The notes: a model not told the origin generated them from the sequence alone. DNA of 64,000 nucleotides from Planctomycetota bacterium (GCA_016709145.1 JADJEK010000011.1:62001-126000); one strand, 5' to 3'; positions 19,286 to 28,103 are shown, numbered from the stretch's first letter. Made by a program: numbers and translations.

Positions 19286-19317
19286 AACCGCCGGAGGATT
19301 CCTCCCGGCGGTTTTTT
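19286..19317 (+). terminator. Rho-independent terminator with T6 tract
   Basis: AACCGCCGGAGG and CCTCCCGGCGG form a roughly 10-bp stem with a short loop and one bulge, followed by TTTTTT. It lies 224 nt past the propeller gene stop and 41 nt past the small ORF. A related CCGCCGG/CCGGCGG hairpin follows at 19324-19348. Confidence 0.85.
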
Positions 19318-19392
19318 CGTGCAACCGCCGGGATCCCAGAAACCGGCGGCTCCTCGCGGAATCCGTCGGTGCACGAGAACGCGAGGATTCCC

Positions 19393-19917
19393 ATGAACGT
19401 CTCCCCATCGCTGACCGACGACTCATCCAGTGACGCTGCGCAGGACGCCAAGGTCGAGGCCGTGCCGGCCATCGAACTGCCGGCGCTGCGCTTGCGACCG
19501 CGCGAACTCGACACGCTGAGGCGCGCTGGCGCCGCCGCGTGGCCCGAGCCGATGGCCGGGCTCCTGCTCGGGCGCGCGACGATGGCGGTCGTCTGCGTCG
19601 AGCGCGTGATCGTGCTGCGCCAAGACCCGACTCGAGCGGCGAGCCGCGCGTTGATCCGCGCCACCGATTGGATGGCCGAAGGCTTGGTCGCGAAGGCGCA
19701 AGGTCTCGAACTCGTCGGGGCCTGGGTCGCGCGGCCGCGCGGCGAGGCGCGTCACGAAGTGCTCGACGCGTCGATCGTGCGTGATGGCCTGTCGATGCTC
19801 GTGATCGCGACGCGTGACTCGGCCGCCGACACGGTCGAAGCGCTGCGTTGGGAGCGCGGCATCTTGTGCGAGCAGACGCTCGAAGTCGTGGTGCCCGCGC
19901 GCGTCGTCGCCGCTTGA
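19393..19917 (+). CDS. Degenerate JAB/MPN (JAMM-like) protein
   Basis: A 174-residue cytosolic protein. Order and wording match a JAMM fold: RAGAAAWPEPMAGLLLG (usually HPxExCGLLLG), WMAEGLVAKAQGLELVG and then AWVARPRGEARH where active enzymes have the zinc motif H-x-H-P...S...D. The two metal-binding His are replaced by Val and Arg, and the catalytic Glu position is Pro/Met. If the fold assignment is right, this is a dead metalloprotease used for binding or scaffolding. The call rests on pattern similarity only. The start has GCGAGGA upstream. A perfect hairpin related to structured element H1 follows the stop. Confidence 0.5.
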   Translation: MNVSPSLTDDSSSDAAQDAKVEAVPAIELPALRLRPRELDTLRRAGAAAWPEPMAGLLLGRATMAVVCVERVIVLRQDPTRAASRALIRATDWMAEGLVAKAQGLELVGAWVARPRGEARHEVLDASIVRDGLSMLVIATRDSAADTVEALRWERGILCEQTLEVVVPARVVAA

Positions 19918-19922
19918 AGGAT

Positions 19923-19947
19923 CGTGGATCCACCCGGTGGATCCACG
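19923..19947 (+). repeat. Perfect 11-bp hairpin with CCG loop, H1-like
   Basis: CGTGGATCCAC, CCG, GTGGATCCACG. It starts 5 nt after a stop codon. Its pattern GTGxATCxAyCCG with pairing arm matches H1 of the structured elements at 5592 and 13767, with each differing base compensated. It has no U-tract. Confidence 0.6.
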
Positions 19948-20035
19948 TTTCCGAGTATTGCGACGTCGCAGCGGCCCGGCGCACCAGGGACGCGAGGTTC
20001 CTTGATCCCGGCGAGTCGCGCGAGATCGGTTCCGA

Positions 20036-21298
20036 TCAGTGCGACTCGCCGGTTCCGTTCGCGCGGTCGCCGCGCAGGAATGCGATGTTCGCGAGTCCGC
20101 CGAGGTGCTTGCGATACCGCACCAAGTACCAGCCGCCGACGATCGCGTAGAGCACCGAGAAGAAGATCTTCTCGCGCCAGACCCACAGGTCGTGGTGCTC
20201 GCCGAGCGGCATCTCTTCCATCGCGATCGACGCGATGAGTTGCGTGGCGAACAGCACGAACAACCAAACGGCTTCATGCAGCTCGAAGCGACGGTTCAAC
20301 AAGATGCACACGCCGAGGAAGCTCTGCGCGACCGTCAGCACCAGCTCGCCGATCTGACGCTCGTCGATCACGAGTGGCACGAACGAGCCCTTGTGGACCA
20401 TGTGCGAGATGCCGAACGCGACCGGCACGGCGCCGACGAGCAGCGTCCACTGGTTCAACTTGCTCGACAACAACGCGCCGAAGCCCGCCGTCGGTTGCAG
20501 CTTGATGACGAGCAGTGCCGCGACCAGGAACTCCGGTGATTCCGACGCCAACGGCGCGAGCCATTGCACCAGCAGGAACTTGCTGATGCCGAGGACCTCG
20601 CCGCACGCGATCAGGTTCTCGGCGAACGGTTCGGACGCGGCGAAGATGCCAGCGCCGGCGACGACGAACAACCCGAGGTTCACGAGCCGCCGCTTCCCGA
20701 CCGGGAGCGCTCCGATGCGTTCGGCCGGTCCGACCAGATGCGGCTCTTCCTTCGGCTGTGCGCGTGCGAAACGCAGGTACAGCACGAACAGCACGAGCAG
20801 GACGCCGGTGTCGACGATCGACAGCGTGCCCTTCAGCGGGATCGCGGCCGACCACAGCGTCGCCAGAGCGAGGAAGAAGATCTCGCCGCCGTTGCTCGGC
20901 TCGAGCTCGATCACGCGGTTCTTCGACCGCCGCCACCACAAGAACGCGATGAACGGCCAACCCAACCCGATCAGTAGTCGATTGGCGCCGGTCATGTTGG
21001 CGAGGGCCAGGCTCGCGTACTTCGCGTCTTCGCCCGCGGCCCAGGACAAGTAGATGTCGACCGCGTACTCGGGCAGGACGGCGAGCAGCGCGATCAGCAC
21101 GATCGCGATGCTCTGCGGCACGTCGAGCTGCACGACCTCCGCCGCCGTGCCCATGATGAACGCGGCGGCGACGATGCAGGCGCCGAACGCGATCACCCCG
21201 ACCACCGGTTCGGGATGCCAGTACGAGAGACGCGCCGCGACCATCGTCACGACGATCGCGATGAACGTGAACAGACCGAGGAAGTCGCGGTGGATCAT
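20036..21298 (-). CDS. Sodium/calcium exchanger family protein
   Basis: A 420-residue membrane protein of the cation/Ca2+ exchanger superfamily with about eleven hydrophobic helices. The two inverted alpha repeats are recognisable: PEYAVDIYLSWAAG with ANMTGANRLLIGLGWP in the first half, and PLASESPEFLVAALLV with SSKLNQWTLLVGAVP in the second. Their acidic residues coordinate the cation in the family. The ion preference (Ca2+, Na+, H+) cannot be told. It is divergently transcribed from the GltP-type symporter gene, with the starts 150 bp apart. It ends 89 nt from the H1-like hairpin. Confidence 0.85.
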   Translation of the reverse strand: MIHRDFLGLFTFIAIVVTMVAARLSYWHPEPVVGVIAFGACIVAAAFIMGTAAEVVQLDVPQSIAIVLIALLAVLPEYAVDIYLSWAAGEDAKYASLALANMTGANRLLIGLGWPFIAFLWWRRSKNRVIELEPSNGGEIFFLALATLWSAAIPLKGTLSIVDTGVLLVLFVLYLRFARAQPKEEPHLVGPAERIGALPVGKRRLVNLGLFVVAGAGIFAASEPFAENLIACGEVLGISKFLLVQWLAPLASESPEFLVAALLVIKLQPTAGFGALLSSKLNQWTLLVGAVPVAFGISHMVHKGSFVPLVIDERQIGELVLTVAQSFLGVCILLNRRFELHEAVWLFVLFATQLIASIAMEEMPLGEHHDLWVWREKIFFSVLYAIVGGWYLVRYRKHLGGLANIAFLRGDRANGTGESH

Positions 21299-21448
21299 GG
21301 GGCGCGGAGAATAGCAGCCGAATCGGGTCGCGGGCCGGGTTCACCCCGAACTTCGCGCCGGTACGCCGGCGGTCGCGAACGGGCTGATATGCTCCGCCGC
21401 CCCGGATCGACGGCGAGCCCGCGCCTCCGACGCGCGACAGGAGCGAGC

Positions 21449-22762
21449 ATGAGTTCGACGACCGATACTCGGCTCGCCACGCGCATCCTGCTCGGTTTGC
21501 TGATCGGTGCGGCCGCGGGGATCGCGCTCAATCTCGCGTTCGCTCCGGCCGCCGGCGCGGAAGTCGGAGACTCCTACCGTGCGTGCCTCTGGTTCGCGGA
21601 CAACGTCGCGAATCCGATCGGGCAAGTGTTCCTGCGCCTGTTGTTCATGGTCGTCGTGCCGCTCGTGTTCTGCTCGCTCGTGCTCGGGGTCGCGCAACTC
21701 GGTGGTTCGCACGATCTCGGTCGCATCGGCGCACGTGCGATCACGTGGTTCGTGTGCACGACCGCGCTGGCGGCCGCGCTCGGCTTGACGCTCGTCAACG
21801 TCTTCCGTCCCGGTGACCACATGCCGGAGGAGAAGGTCGCCGAGCTCACGGCGCAATTCCGGACCGACGCCGCGAAGCGCGTCGAACAGGGTCAGGCGAG
21901 TACGGGCTTCAGCGTCGACACGTTCGTCAACATGATCCCGAAGAACGTCGTCCGCGCGGCCGCGACCGACAGCGAAACGCTCGGTGTGATCCTGTTCGCG
22001 CTGTTGGTCGGCTTGGCCGCGTCGCGCATGCCGGAGGTCCGCACGCGTACGTTCCTGGACGTGCTGCGAACTCTGTACGAAATCTGCGTGACGATCCTCG
22101 GCTACGCGATGAAGCTCGCCCCGTTCGGGGTCGCCGGGTTGATCTTCTCGGTGGCGTTGAAGCTCGGCATGCCGGTGTTGGCGGCGCTCGGTTCGTACCT
22201 CGCCGTCGCGATGTCGGGCTTGCTCTTGCACCTCTTCGTGGTGCTCGGCGCGCTGGTCGCGCTGTTCATCGGCATGTCGCCGTTGCGGTTCTTCGCGCGC
22301 TGCAAGGGACTGATGATCACGGCGTTCTCGACCTCGTCTTCGAACGCGACGCTGCCGACGTCGTTGAAGACCGCGACCGACGAGTTCGGCGTGCCCGAGC
22401 CCATCGCCGGCTTCGTGCTGCCGCTCGGCGCGACGATGAACATGAACGGCACGGCGCTGTTCGAGGGCGTCGCCGTGCTGTTCCTCGCGCAAGTCGCAGG
22501 CGTGGATCTCTCACTCGGCCAGCAGATCATCGTCGTCGCGCTGTCCGTCCTGACCGCGATCGGCGCCGCCGGTGTGCCCGGTGGATCGTTGCCGTTGATC
22601 ACGATCGTGCTGGCGCAAGTCGGCGTCGAGCCGGGAATGCTCGCGCTGATCCTCGGCGTCGACCGCCTCGTCGACATGACGCGTACGGTTCCGAACGTCT
22701 TGTCCGATCTCGTCTGCTCGATGTGGATCGCGAAGAAAGAGGGCGCGACCCTGCGGACGTGA
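21449..22762 (+). CDS. Dicarboxylate/amino acid:cation symporter (GltP/DctA family)
   Basis: A 437-residue inner-membrane secondary transporter of the DAACS family. The hallmark elements are present: serine-rich hairpin STSSSNATLPTSL, the unwound TM7 motif NMNGTALFEG (NMDGT in most members) and hairpin 2 AAGVPGGSLPLI, followed by VDRLVDMTRTVPNV in TM8. These bind substrate and sodium or protons in GltPh. The substrate may be glutamate, aspartate, serine or C4-dicarboxylate and is not decidable. ACAGGAGCG lies before the chosen ATG. The gene is monocistronic. Confidence 0.92.
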   Translation: MSSTTDTRLATRILLGLLIGAAAGIALNLAFAPAAGAEVGDSYRACLWFADNVANPIGQVFLRLLFMVVVPLVFCSLVLGVAQLGGSHDLGRIGARAITWFVCTTALAAALGLTLVNVFRPGDHMPEEKVAELTAQFRTDAAKRVEQGQASTGFSVDTFVNMIPKNVVRAAATDSETLGVILFALLVGLAASRMPEVRTRTFLDVLRTLYEICVTILGYAMKLAPFGVAGLIFSVALKLGMPVLAALGSYLAVAMSGLLLHLFVVLGALVALFIGMSPLRFFARCKGLMITAFSTSSSNATLPTSLKTATDEFGVPEPIAGFVLPLGATMNMNGTALFEGVAVLFLAQVAGVDLSLGQQIIVVALSVLTAIGAAGVPGGSLPLITIVLAQVGVEPGMLALILGVDRLVDMTRTVPNVLSDLVCSMWIAKKEGATLRT

Positions 22763-22801
22763 TGCCTCCATCGACTCGCCGTGGCGCAGCGCGCGTCGCG
22801 T

Positions 22802-23500
22802 TCAAGTGATTCCGCGCAACAACCGCAGGTGCCGCGCGACGTATTCGCCGATCATGCGCAGACCGCTGACGTCGGCTGGCGTCGTCGGTGGTGCGAATTG
22901 GATACCGAAGCGGACTTTGCGGTCGAGCGGGAGCCTGCCGCGAATCGTCCCCGACATCGTGACCGGTGCACCGCCGCCCGGCATGCGGAACGTGAGCTTG
23001 ATCGGATCGCCGACGCGGAAGTGCTCCGAAAACGTATCGGAGCACGTCACGCCGATGCCTGCTTCGGAGAGATCGAGCACCATCGTCCGGACCCAGGCCG
23101 AGATGCGGCCATGATGCAAGATCGCGGCCGAGGCGTCGCCGCTCTCGAACGGGACACGGGAGTGGGCGCGGCGGTCGCTGGTCGAATCGGTCAAAGCGTG
23201 CAGCGCACGTGCGAAGGTCGCGGTGTCGGCGACTTCGACACCGTAGTGCAACGCGCCGCTACGTTGCTCGCGGGATTCGATCGTGCCACGTGCGTCGAAC
23301 GCGTTGGCGAGGCCGCCGAGTCCGGAATTGCACACGCGGAAGCGAAGCGATTGCCCTGGTAGCAGGATCGGTGCGTCAGTCGCGCCGAACTCGGCGACGA
23401 GCCCATCCGAACGCAGGTTCGTGATCGAGCCGACGCACGCGTTCGGCACGGTTCCCGTCAGGTGAATTTGGAGGCAGCGATTCCCGATCGTGGCGGACAT
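22802..23500 (-). CDS. PilZ-domain protein
   Basis: A protein of about 232 residues. The C-terminal half is a PilZ domain, the c-di-GMP receptor fold: DRRAHSRVPF matches the RxxxR motif, and VLDLSEAGIGV matches the D/NxSxxG motif, both required for c-di-GMP binding. The N-terminal half (TGTVPNACVGSITNLRSDGL) looks like a second, divergent PilZ-like barrel. Two starts are possible: 23500 (used; GGAAGACG upstream) and 23560, which adds 20 residues. It is divergent from the thioesterase gene. Likely a cytosolic c-di-GMP effector; its partner is unknown. Confidence 0.8.
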   Translation of the reverse strand: MSATIGNRCLQIHLTGTVPNACVGSITNLRSDGLVAEFGATDAPILLPGQSLRFRVCNSGLGGLANAFDARGTIESREQRSGALHYGVEVADTATFARALHALTDSTSDRRAHSRVPFESGDASAAILHHGRISAWVRTMVLDLSEAGIGVTCSDTFSEHFRVGDPIKLTFRMPGGGAPVTMSGTIRGRLPLDRKVRFGIQFAPPTTPADVSGLRMIGEYVARHLRLLRGIT

Positions 23501-23726
23501 GTGGACGTCTTCCCATTCGGCGGTTGCGGTCAGGGGGAACCGCTCTCGCCGTACCTTCATCCGGAGATCTGCGTCTGGCTCGCAGCTCGGCGTGCGATGG
23601 TCTGGCGGACTCGCACGTCGCTCCGCCGATTGGATCGGCTGGGAGATAGGGCGCTCTTGATGCCAACAACGTGTTCGCGCCAAAACAGTGGGCGATTGCT
23701 ACGCTCCGTGTTTCAAAAGAGAACAC

Positions 23727-24122
23727 ATGAATCCAATCGTTGAACGTACCCTCTCGATCCGAGTCACCATGCTTCCCAAAGATACGAACGGGATGGGCAC
23801 CATCTTCGGTGGCATCATCCTCTCGTACATCGACCTCGCGGGTGGCGTCGAGGCGCGCAAGACCGCGCGCCACGTGTTCGTCACGCGTGCGATGAAGCAA
23901 GTCGAGTTCCTCGCTCCGGTGTTCGTCGGCGACACCGTCAGCTTCTGGACGCGCACGCTGCGCGTCGGTTCGACCTCGATCACCGTGGCCGTGGAAGTCG
24001 AAGTCGAGCGACTGCGCAGCGGCGAAGTCGTCGCCGTGACGTCGGCCGAAGTGACGTACGTCGCGGTCGACGACGAGCGCCGGCCGGTCACGATCGCGTC
24101 GGCGCCGACGTCGAAGGCATGA
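23727..24122 (+). CDS. Hotdog-fold acyl-CoA thioesterase
   Basis: A 131-residue YciA-like thioesterase, which hydrolyses acyl-CoA thioesters. Family features: MLPKDTNGMGTIFGGIILSY (the N-x-x-GxxFGG region with the catalytic-side Asn/Gly) and DLAGGVEARKTARHVFVT, then FLAPVFVGDTVSFWT. Single hotdog domain, usual length. AGAGAACAC lies before the ATG. Its stop overlaps the start of the Memo-like gene (ATGA), and that gene overlaps a dehydrogenase gene likewise, giving a three-gene coupled operon. Confidence 0.88.
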   Translation: MNPIVERTLSIRVTMLPKDTNGMGTIFGGIILSYIDLAGGVEARKTARHVFVTRAMKQVEFLAPVFVGDTVSFWTRTLRVGSTSITVAVEVEVERLRSGEVVAVTSAEVTYVAVDDERRPVTIASAPTSKA

Positions 24123-25360
24123 CGATGGCGTTGCCGCACAAACCGATCCTGCGCGGGCTCGAGCCCACGCCGATCCAGCACGAAGGTCGGTCGATGTTGC
24201 TTCTGCGCGATCCGAGCGGCGTCTCCGACGCCGAGCTCGTGATCTCGCGCGCGGCCGTCGCGGTGCTGCGTCTGTTCGACGGCGAGCACACGATCGAGGA
24301 CATCCAGGCTTCGATCCTGAAGGACCACGGCACCCTGCTCGAGCGTGAACAGCTCGAGGCGCTCGTGCGTCGGTTCGACGACGCGTACTTCCTCGAAGGG
24401 GCGACGTTCGATGCGCGCAAGAGCGCCGTCGAAGCGGACTATCGAAACGCTGCGCGTCGCCCGTTCGTGCATTCCGGGATCGCGTATCCCGACGATCCGC
24501 TCGAACTCCGCGCATGGTTCGAAGCTCTGAATACCGTGCCCGAGGCCAAGCCGCGCGAAGGTGCGCGCTTGTGTGGCGCGGCAGTTCCGCACATCGACCT
24601 ACGGTTCGGCGGAGCGTCGAATGCTTGCGCACATCGATTACTCGCCGCCGCTGCGCCGCTCGCCGACACGGTGATCGTGCTCGGGACCGGGCACAAGGCG
24701 ATCGACGATCCGTTCACGTTGACGCGCGTACCGTACGCGACGCCGCTTGCGGACGTGCCGAACGACCTCGAGTTCGTCGACGCTCTGGCCGCTCGCATCG
24801 GACCCGAGCGCGCGTACCGCGCCGAGCTCCTGCATCGCGAGGAACACTCGATCGAGTTCCAGGCCATCTTCGTGGCATTGCGAAACCAAGCGCGGGACCG
24901 ACCGCTGTCGATCGTGCCGGTGCTGGTCGGCTCGTTCCACGAGTTCATCGAGCGTGAGCGCGACCCGATCGAGGACGACCGCATCGCGACGTTCGTCGGG
25001 GCCGCGCGCGACGAAGCCAAGCGCCTCGGCCGCAACGTGCTCGTGGTGTCTTCGATCGACCTCGCGCATCTCGGGCCGCGCTACGGCGACCCGACCGGAC
25101 TCGATCCCGATCGCGCGCACGACGTCGAGGTCGCGGATCGCGAGCTGCTCGAGTTCGCCGCGCGCGGCGACGCCGGCGGCTTCTTCGAGCACAACGCGGC
25201 CTGCAACGACGAGCGCCGGATCTGCGGCTTCTCGGCCTTGTACACCCAACTGCGCATCTTGCGCGGCGCGCGTGGGACGCTGCTGCGCTACGACCAGACG
25301 ACGTTCCCCGGATCACGGGACACCGTCTCGCACTGTTCGATGGTCTTCGAGGCACCATGA
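24119..25360 (+). CDS. Memo-family (AmmeMemoRadiSam system B) protein with PqqD-like N terminus
   Basis: A 413-residue protein. Residues about 145-413 form a Memo domain related to extradiol dioxygenases: VPHIDLRFGG, EHSIEFQ, SIDLAHLGPRYGD and the terminal HCSMVF carry the conserved His/Asp/Cys. Residues about 35-100 (VLRLFDGEHTIEDIQASIL then LVRRFDDAYFLEG) resemble a PqqD-like peptide-binding domain. Memo proteins often sit with AMMECR1 and radical SAM partners; neither partner is adjacent here. The biochemical role of the family is unsettled. It is overlapped by 4 bp on both sides by its operon neighbours. Confidence 0.82.
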   Translation: MTMALPHKPILRGLEPTPIQHEGRSMLLLRDPSGVSDAELVISRAAVAVLRLFDGEHTIEDIQASILKDHGTLLEREQLEALVRRFDDAYFLEGATFDARKSAVEADYRNAARRPFVHSGIAYPDDPLELRAWFEALNTVPEAKPREGARLCGAAVPHIDLRFGGASNACAHRLLAAAAPLADTVIVLGTGHKAIDDPFTLTRVPYATPLADVPNDLEFVDALAARIGPERAYRAELLHREEHSIEFQAIFVALRNQARDRPLSIVPVLVGSFHEFIERERDPIEDDRIATFVGAARDEAKRLGRNVLVVSSIDLAHLGPRYGDPTGLDPDRAHDVEVADRELLEFAARGDAGGFFEHNAACNDERRICGFSALYTQLRILRGARGTLLRYDQTTFPGSRDTVSHCSMVFEAP

Positions 25361-26301
25361 ACTTCGGCACGAACTTGCTCGTGCTCGGCCGCGACGCCGA
25401 CGTGATCGCGGCAGGGATCGACGCGCGCGATCTCGGGATCGACGTGCGTGCCCGCGAGTTCGCCGACGTCGCGCCAAGCGACCTCGCCGATCGCGACATG
25501 CTTCTCGCGTTCCGGATCCCGGCCACGCTGGCGGAGGCGGCCGGCGGTTTGCGTTGGGTCCAATCGACCGGCGCGGGCGTCGACGGCATCCTGGCGTGTC
25601 CGACGTTGCGGTCCGACGTCCTGATCACGCGCCTCGTCGGCGTGTTCGAACGTCACATGGCCGAGTACGTCCTCGCGCGCTGTCTCGCGATCGCGCAGCG
25701 GATGTCGCGGCTCGAGTGGGATCGGCGCGAGAAGCGTTGGGCGCCGTTCCATCCACGGCTGCTGCGCGACCTCCGCATCACCGTGCTCGGCGTCGGAGTC
25801 ATCGGCGCCGCGATCGCACGCATGCTGCGTGAGTTCGGCTCGAATGTGGTCGGTGTCTCCCGCACGGGCCAAGCGGTCGACGGCATCGATCGGGTCGTCG
25901 CGGTCGAGGCGCTCTCGGCCGTCTTGCCCGTCACCGATGTGCTCGTCGTGGTCGTGCCGAACACCGCGCGTACGCGTGGCCTGCTCGATCGCGCGGCTCT
26001 CGAGCGATTGCCGGCCGGCGCATGGGTCGTCAACGTCGCGCGTGGTTCGGTGATCGACGAGGACGCGATGATCGACCTGTTGCGCGAGCGCCATCTCGGC
26101 GGCGCGGCGCTGGACGTGTTCCGCGATGAGCCGTTGCCGCGGGAGTCGCCGTTGTGGGAGATGGAGGACGTGATGGTCTCTCCCCACGTCGCCGGGCTCA
26201 CCACTCCGGACGATGCGATCCAAGCGTTCGTCGAGAACTGGCAGCGGCTCGCGCGCGGTGAGACTCCCGTGGGCGTCGTCGATCGCGCGCGCGGGTATTG
26301 A
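25357..26301 (+). CDS. D-isomer-specific 2-hydroxyacid dehydrogenase
   Basis: A 314-residue NAD(P)-dependent oxidoreductase interconverting 2-keto and D-2-hydroxy acids. The nucleotide-binding motif is VLGVGVIGAAIA. The catalytic Arg is in NVARGSVIDEDAM, the Glu in DVFRDEPLP and the His in VSPHVAGLT. The N-terminal part is divergent, which is usual. The substrate is not decidable. It starts with an ATGA overlap on the Memo-like gene and is the last gene of the operon; a bidirectional terminator follows at 26364. Confidence 0.88.
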   Translation: MNFGTNLLVLGRDADVIAAGIDARDLGIDVRAREFADVAPSDLADRDMLLAFRIPATLAEAAGGLRWVQSTGAGVDGILACPTLRSDVLITRLVGVFERHMAEYVLARCLAIAQRMSRLEWDRREKRWAPFHPRLLRDLRITVLGVGVIGAAIARMLREFGSNVVGVSRTGQAVDGIDRVVAVEALSAVLPVTDVLVVVVPNTARTRGLLDRAALERLPAGAWVVNVARGSVIDEDAMIDLLRERHLGGAALDVFRDEPLPRESPLWEMEDVMVSPHVAGLTTPDDAIQAFVENWQRLARGETPVGVVDRARGY

Positions 26302-26363
26302 GGCACGGGCAACCGCCGTCCCCACGTACGGGGCAGCGTCGTTCGTCTCGGCCTGCAAGTGAA

Positions 26364-26398
26364 ACGGGCCGGACGCCCGCTGGGAGCGTCCGGCCCGT
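26364..26398. terminator. Bidirectional terminator between convergent genes
   Basis: ACGGGCCGGACGC and GCGTCCGGCCCGT pair perfectly over 13 bp with a 9-nt loop. It lies between the dehydrogenase (plus) and lamin-tail (minus) gene ends. On the minus strand the stem is followed by TTTC. Confidence 0.7.
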
Positions 26399-26469
26399 CA
26401 CCACATCAAGTGTGGACTCGCGCTCTCGGTCCCGTCAGCGTGTTCGCGCGACGGGGCGAGGGTCGAGGC

Positions 26470-27474
26470 TCACGGCGCGAGGTTGAACGTGACGACGTTC
26501 GTCTTCGTACCGTTCGCCGTGACCGGCGACAGCGCGACGAAGTAGAACGGGATCGTCGCCGGGAGCGCCGCGATGCCCGCGGGCAACAGCAGCGTCCCGG
26601 TCGCCTGACCCTGCGCGTTCAGGTTGCCGACGAAATTCGTGACCAACGGATTCGGGATCGTCGACAGCGTCAAGAACAGGTCGGTGACCGGGTCGAAGGG
26701 CACGCCCAGCGGATCGTTGCCCGTCGGCGCCGTGACCGAAACCAGGATCAAGTACTGGTCGTTCGGCTGCGCGATGTTGATCGCGAGGTCGAGCTGGCCA
26801 CCCGTCGTCAGGCTGATCGTGTTGCCGACGCCGCCGACGTTCGTGTAGACGAGCGACGCGGGCGGGGCGAGCGAGGCGCCCGGCGTCGGCGTGCCGTTGA
26901 CGAAGAAGTCGGTCGCGTTGTTGAACGTGTCGAAGCCGGCCGGGAAGCGCTCCAGCGAGAAGCCCGAGAAGACGTCGGGGGCCGGGGTTCCCTCACCGAT
27001 GCCGAAGCCGTTGACCGTGTCGACCGTGCAGATCGTGATGCCGTAGTTCAGCGAGTCGATCAGACCACCGCCCGCGTCGATCAGGTGCACCGCGTCCGGG
27101 CCGTTCTCGAAGTCCATGTTGCCCGCGAGGTAGTCCGGCACGCCGCCGTTGTGATTCGCGTCGCAGACGACCGACGTCGAGCCCGCGCCGCTGAGGTCGG
27201 CCACGACGAACAGGCCGTCGGGACCGATGAACGAGTTGGCCGGGAAGATGACGGTGTTCGTGTACTGGCCGCACGAGGATGCCGACGCGCCCTGGACGTT
27301 CGTCAGGCGCCAGCCCGAGATGTCGGTGCCGGCCGGCCCGTGCAGTTCGGCGAAGACCTTGCCGTCGTCGGTCGAAGGTGCGTCGTAGTAGAACTCGTTG
27401 ATCGTGACGAACTGGGCCGACGCCGTACCGGCGAAGGCGAGCGCGACCGCGGCGGTGATACCGAACGACTTCAT
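26470..27474 (-). CDS. Secreted lamin-tail-domain (LTD) protein
   Basis: A 334-residue exported protein with a clear signal peptide (AAVALAFAGTASA-Q). It begins with a lamin-tail domain: FVTINEFYYDAP, FAELHGPAGTDISGWRL, VADLSGAG and LIDSLNYG are the usual landmarks of bacterial LTD surface proteins. The C-terminal 120 residues are beta-rich and end in an unassigned domain. LTD proteins are usually extracellular and often nuclease- or adhesion-associated; no catalytic domain is seen here. A strong GAGGAGG ribosome site precedes the start. Confidence 0.82.
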   Translation of the reverse strand: MKSFGITAAVALAFAGTASAQFVTINEFYYDAPSTDDGKVFAELHGPAGTDISGWRLTNVQGASASSCGQYTNTVIFPANSFIGPDGLFVVADLSGAGSTSVVCDANHNGGVPDYLAGNMDFENGPDAVHLIDAGGGLIDSLNYGITICTVDTVNGFGIGEGTPAPDVFSGFSLERFPAGFDTFNNATDFFVNGTPTPGASLAPPASLVYTNVGGVGNTISLTTGGQLDLAINIAQPNDQYLILVSVTAPTGNDPLGVPFDPVTDLFLTLSTIPNPLVTNFVGNLNAQGQATGTLLLPAGIAALPATIPFYFVALSPVTANGTKTNVVTFNLAP

Positions 27475-27709
27475 TCGATCCTCCTCGAAGGGGACAGGGA
27501 GCGGGCTCCCTGGGGCTGGGTGATGAGCCGACCAAGCTCGCCGATCGGTGTGAAGATCGGACGAATCCCGTGTCAGCGGACGATTCCGACTCGTGAGGGC
27601 GGCAGTTCGCGACATCCGGCTCGGGGGCTGGAGCGCAAGCGCGGGAGTCTAACGGACGGACGAGCGACGGGCAACGGAGCGGGCGGGATGCGCTATGCTC
27701 CCGCTCACC

Positions 27710-28066
27710 ATGACCACGAAGCCATCCAAGCAGCTCGAAACGTTCCCAAACCCGCGCCCAGGCCGGGACTACGTCATCCAGTTCGACATCCCGGAGTTCA
27801 CGTGTTTGTGCCCGAAGACGGGCCAGCCCGACTTCGCGACCTTTCGGGTGCAGTACGTGCCGACCGAACGCTGCATCGAGCTGAAGTCGCTGAAGCTCTA
27901 CATGTGGTCGTTCCGCGACGAAGGCCACTTCCACGAGGACGTCACGAACCGGATCCTCGACGACCTCGTCACCGCGGCGGCGCCGAAGTGGATGGAGCTG
28001 GTCGGCGACTTCTACGTGCGCGGCGGGATCAAGACGATCGTCACGGTCACGCACGGCAAGCGCTGA
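27710..28066 (+). CDS. queF: preQ0 reductase (NADPH-dependent 7-cyano-7-deazaguanine reductase)
   Basis: A 118-residue short (YkvM-type) QueF, reducing preQ0 to preQ1 in queuosine biosynthesis. The catalytic Cys is in FTCLCPKTGQPDFA, the substrate-binding Glu in ELKSLKLY, and EDVTNRI and VRGGIKT are conserved. The length fits the unimodular subfamily. The ATG at 27710 is used; an in-frame ATG 15 nt upstream has no better signal. It stands alone, with no other queuosine gene nearby, and converges on the sulfatase-family gene. Confidence 0.93.
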   Translation: MTTKPSKQLETFPNPRPGRDYVIQFDIPEFTCLCPKTGQPDFATFRVQYVPTERCIELKSLKLYMWSFRDEGHFHEDVTNRILDDLVTAAAPKWMELVGDFYVRGGIKTIVTVTHGKR

Positions 28067-28103
28067 TCTTCGCGCGGACCGCGGGCGAGCGTAGGGCGTT
28101 CAG

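Noticed and set aside
16324..19374. Very long minus-strand open frame opposite xylB, the toroid lipoprotein and the propeller gene
   Set aside because: The translation is Arg/Asp/His-rich without any domain; it is the usual antisense shadow of high-GC codon use. The plus-strand genes have clear families.
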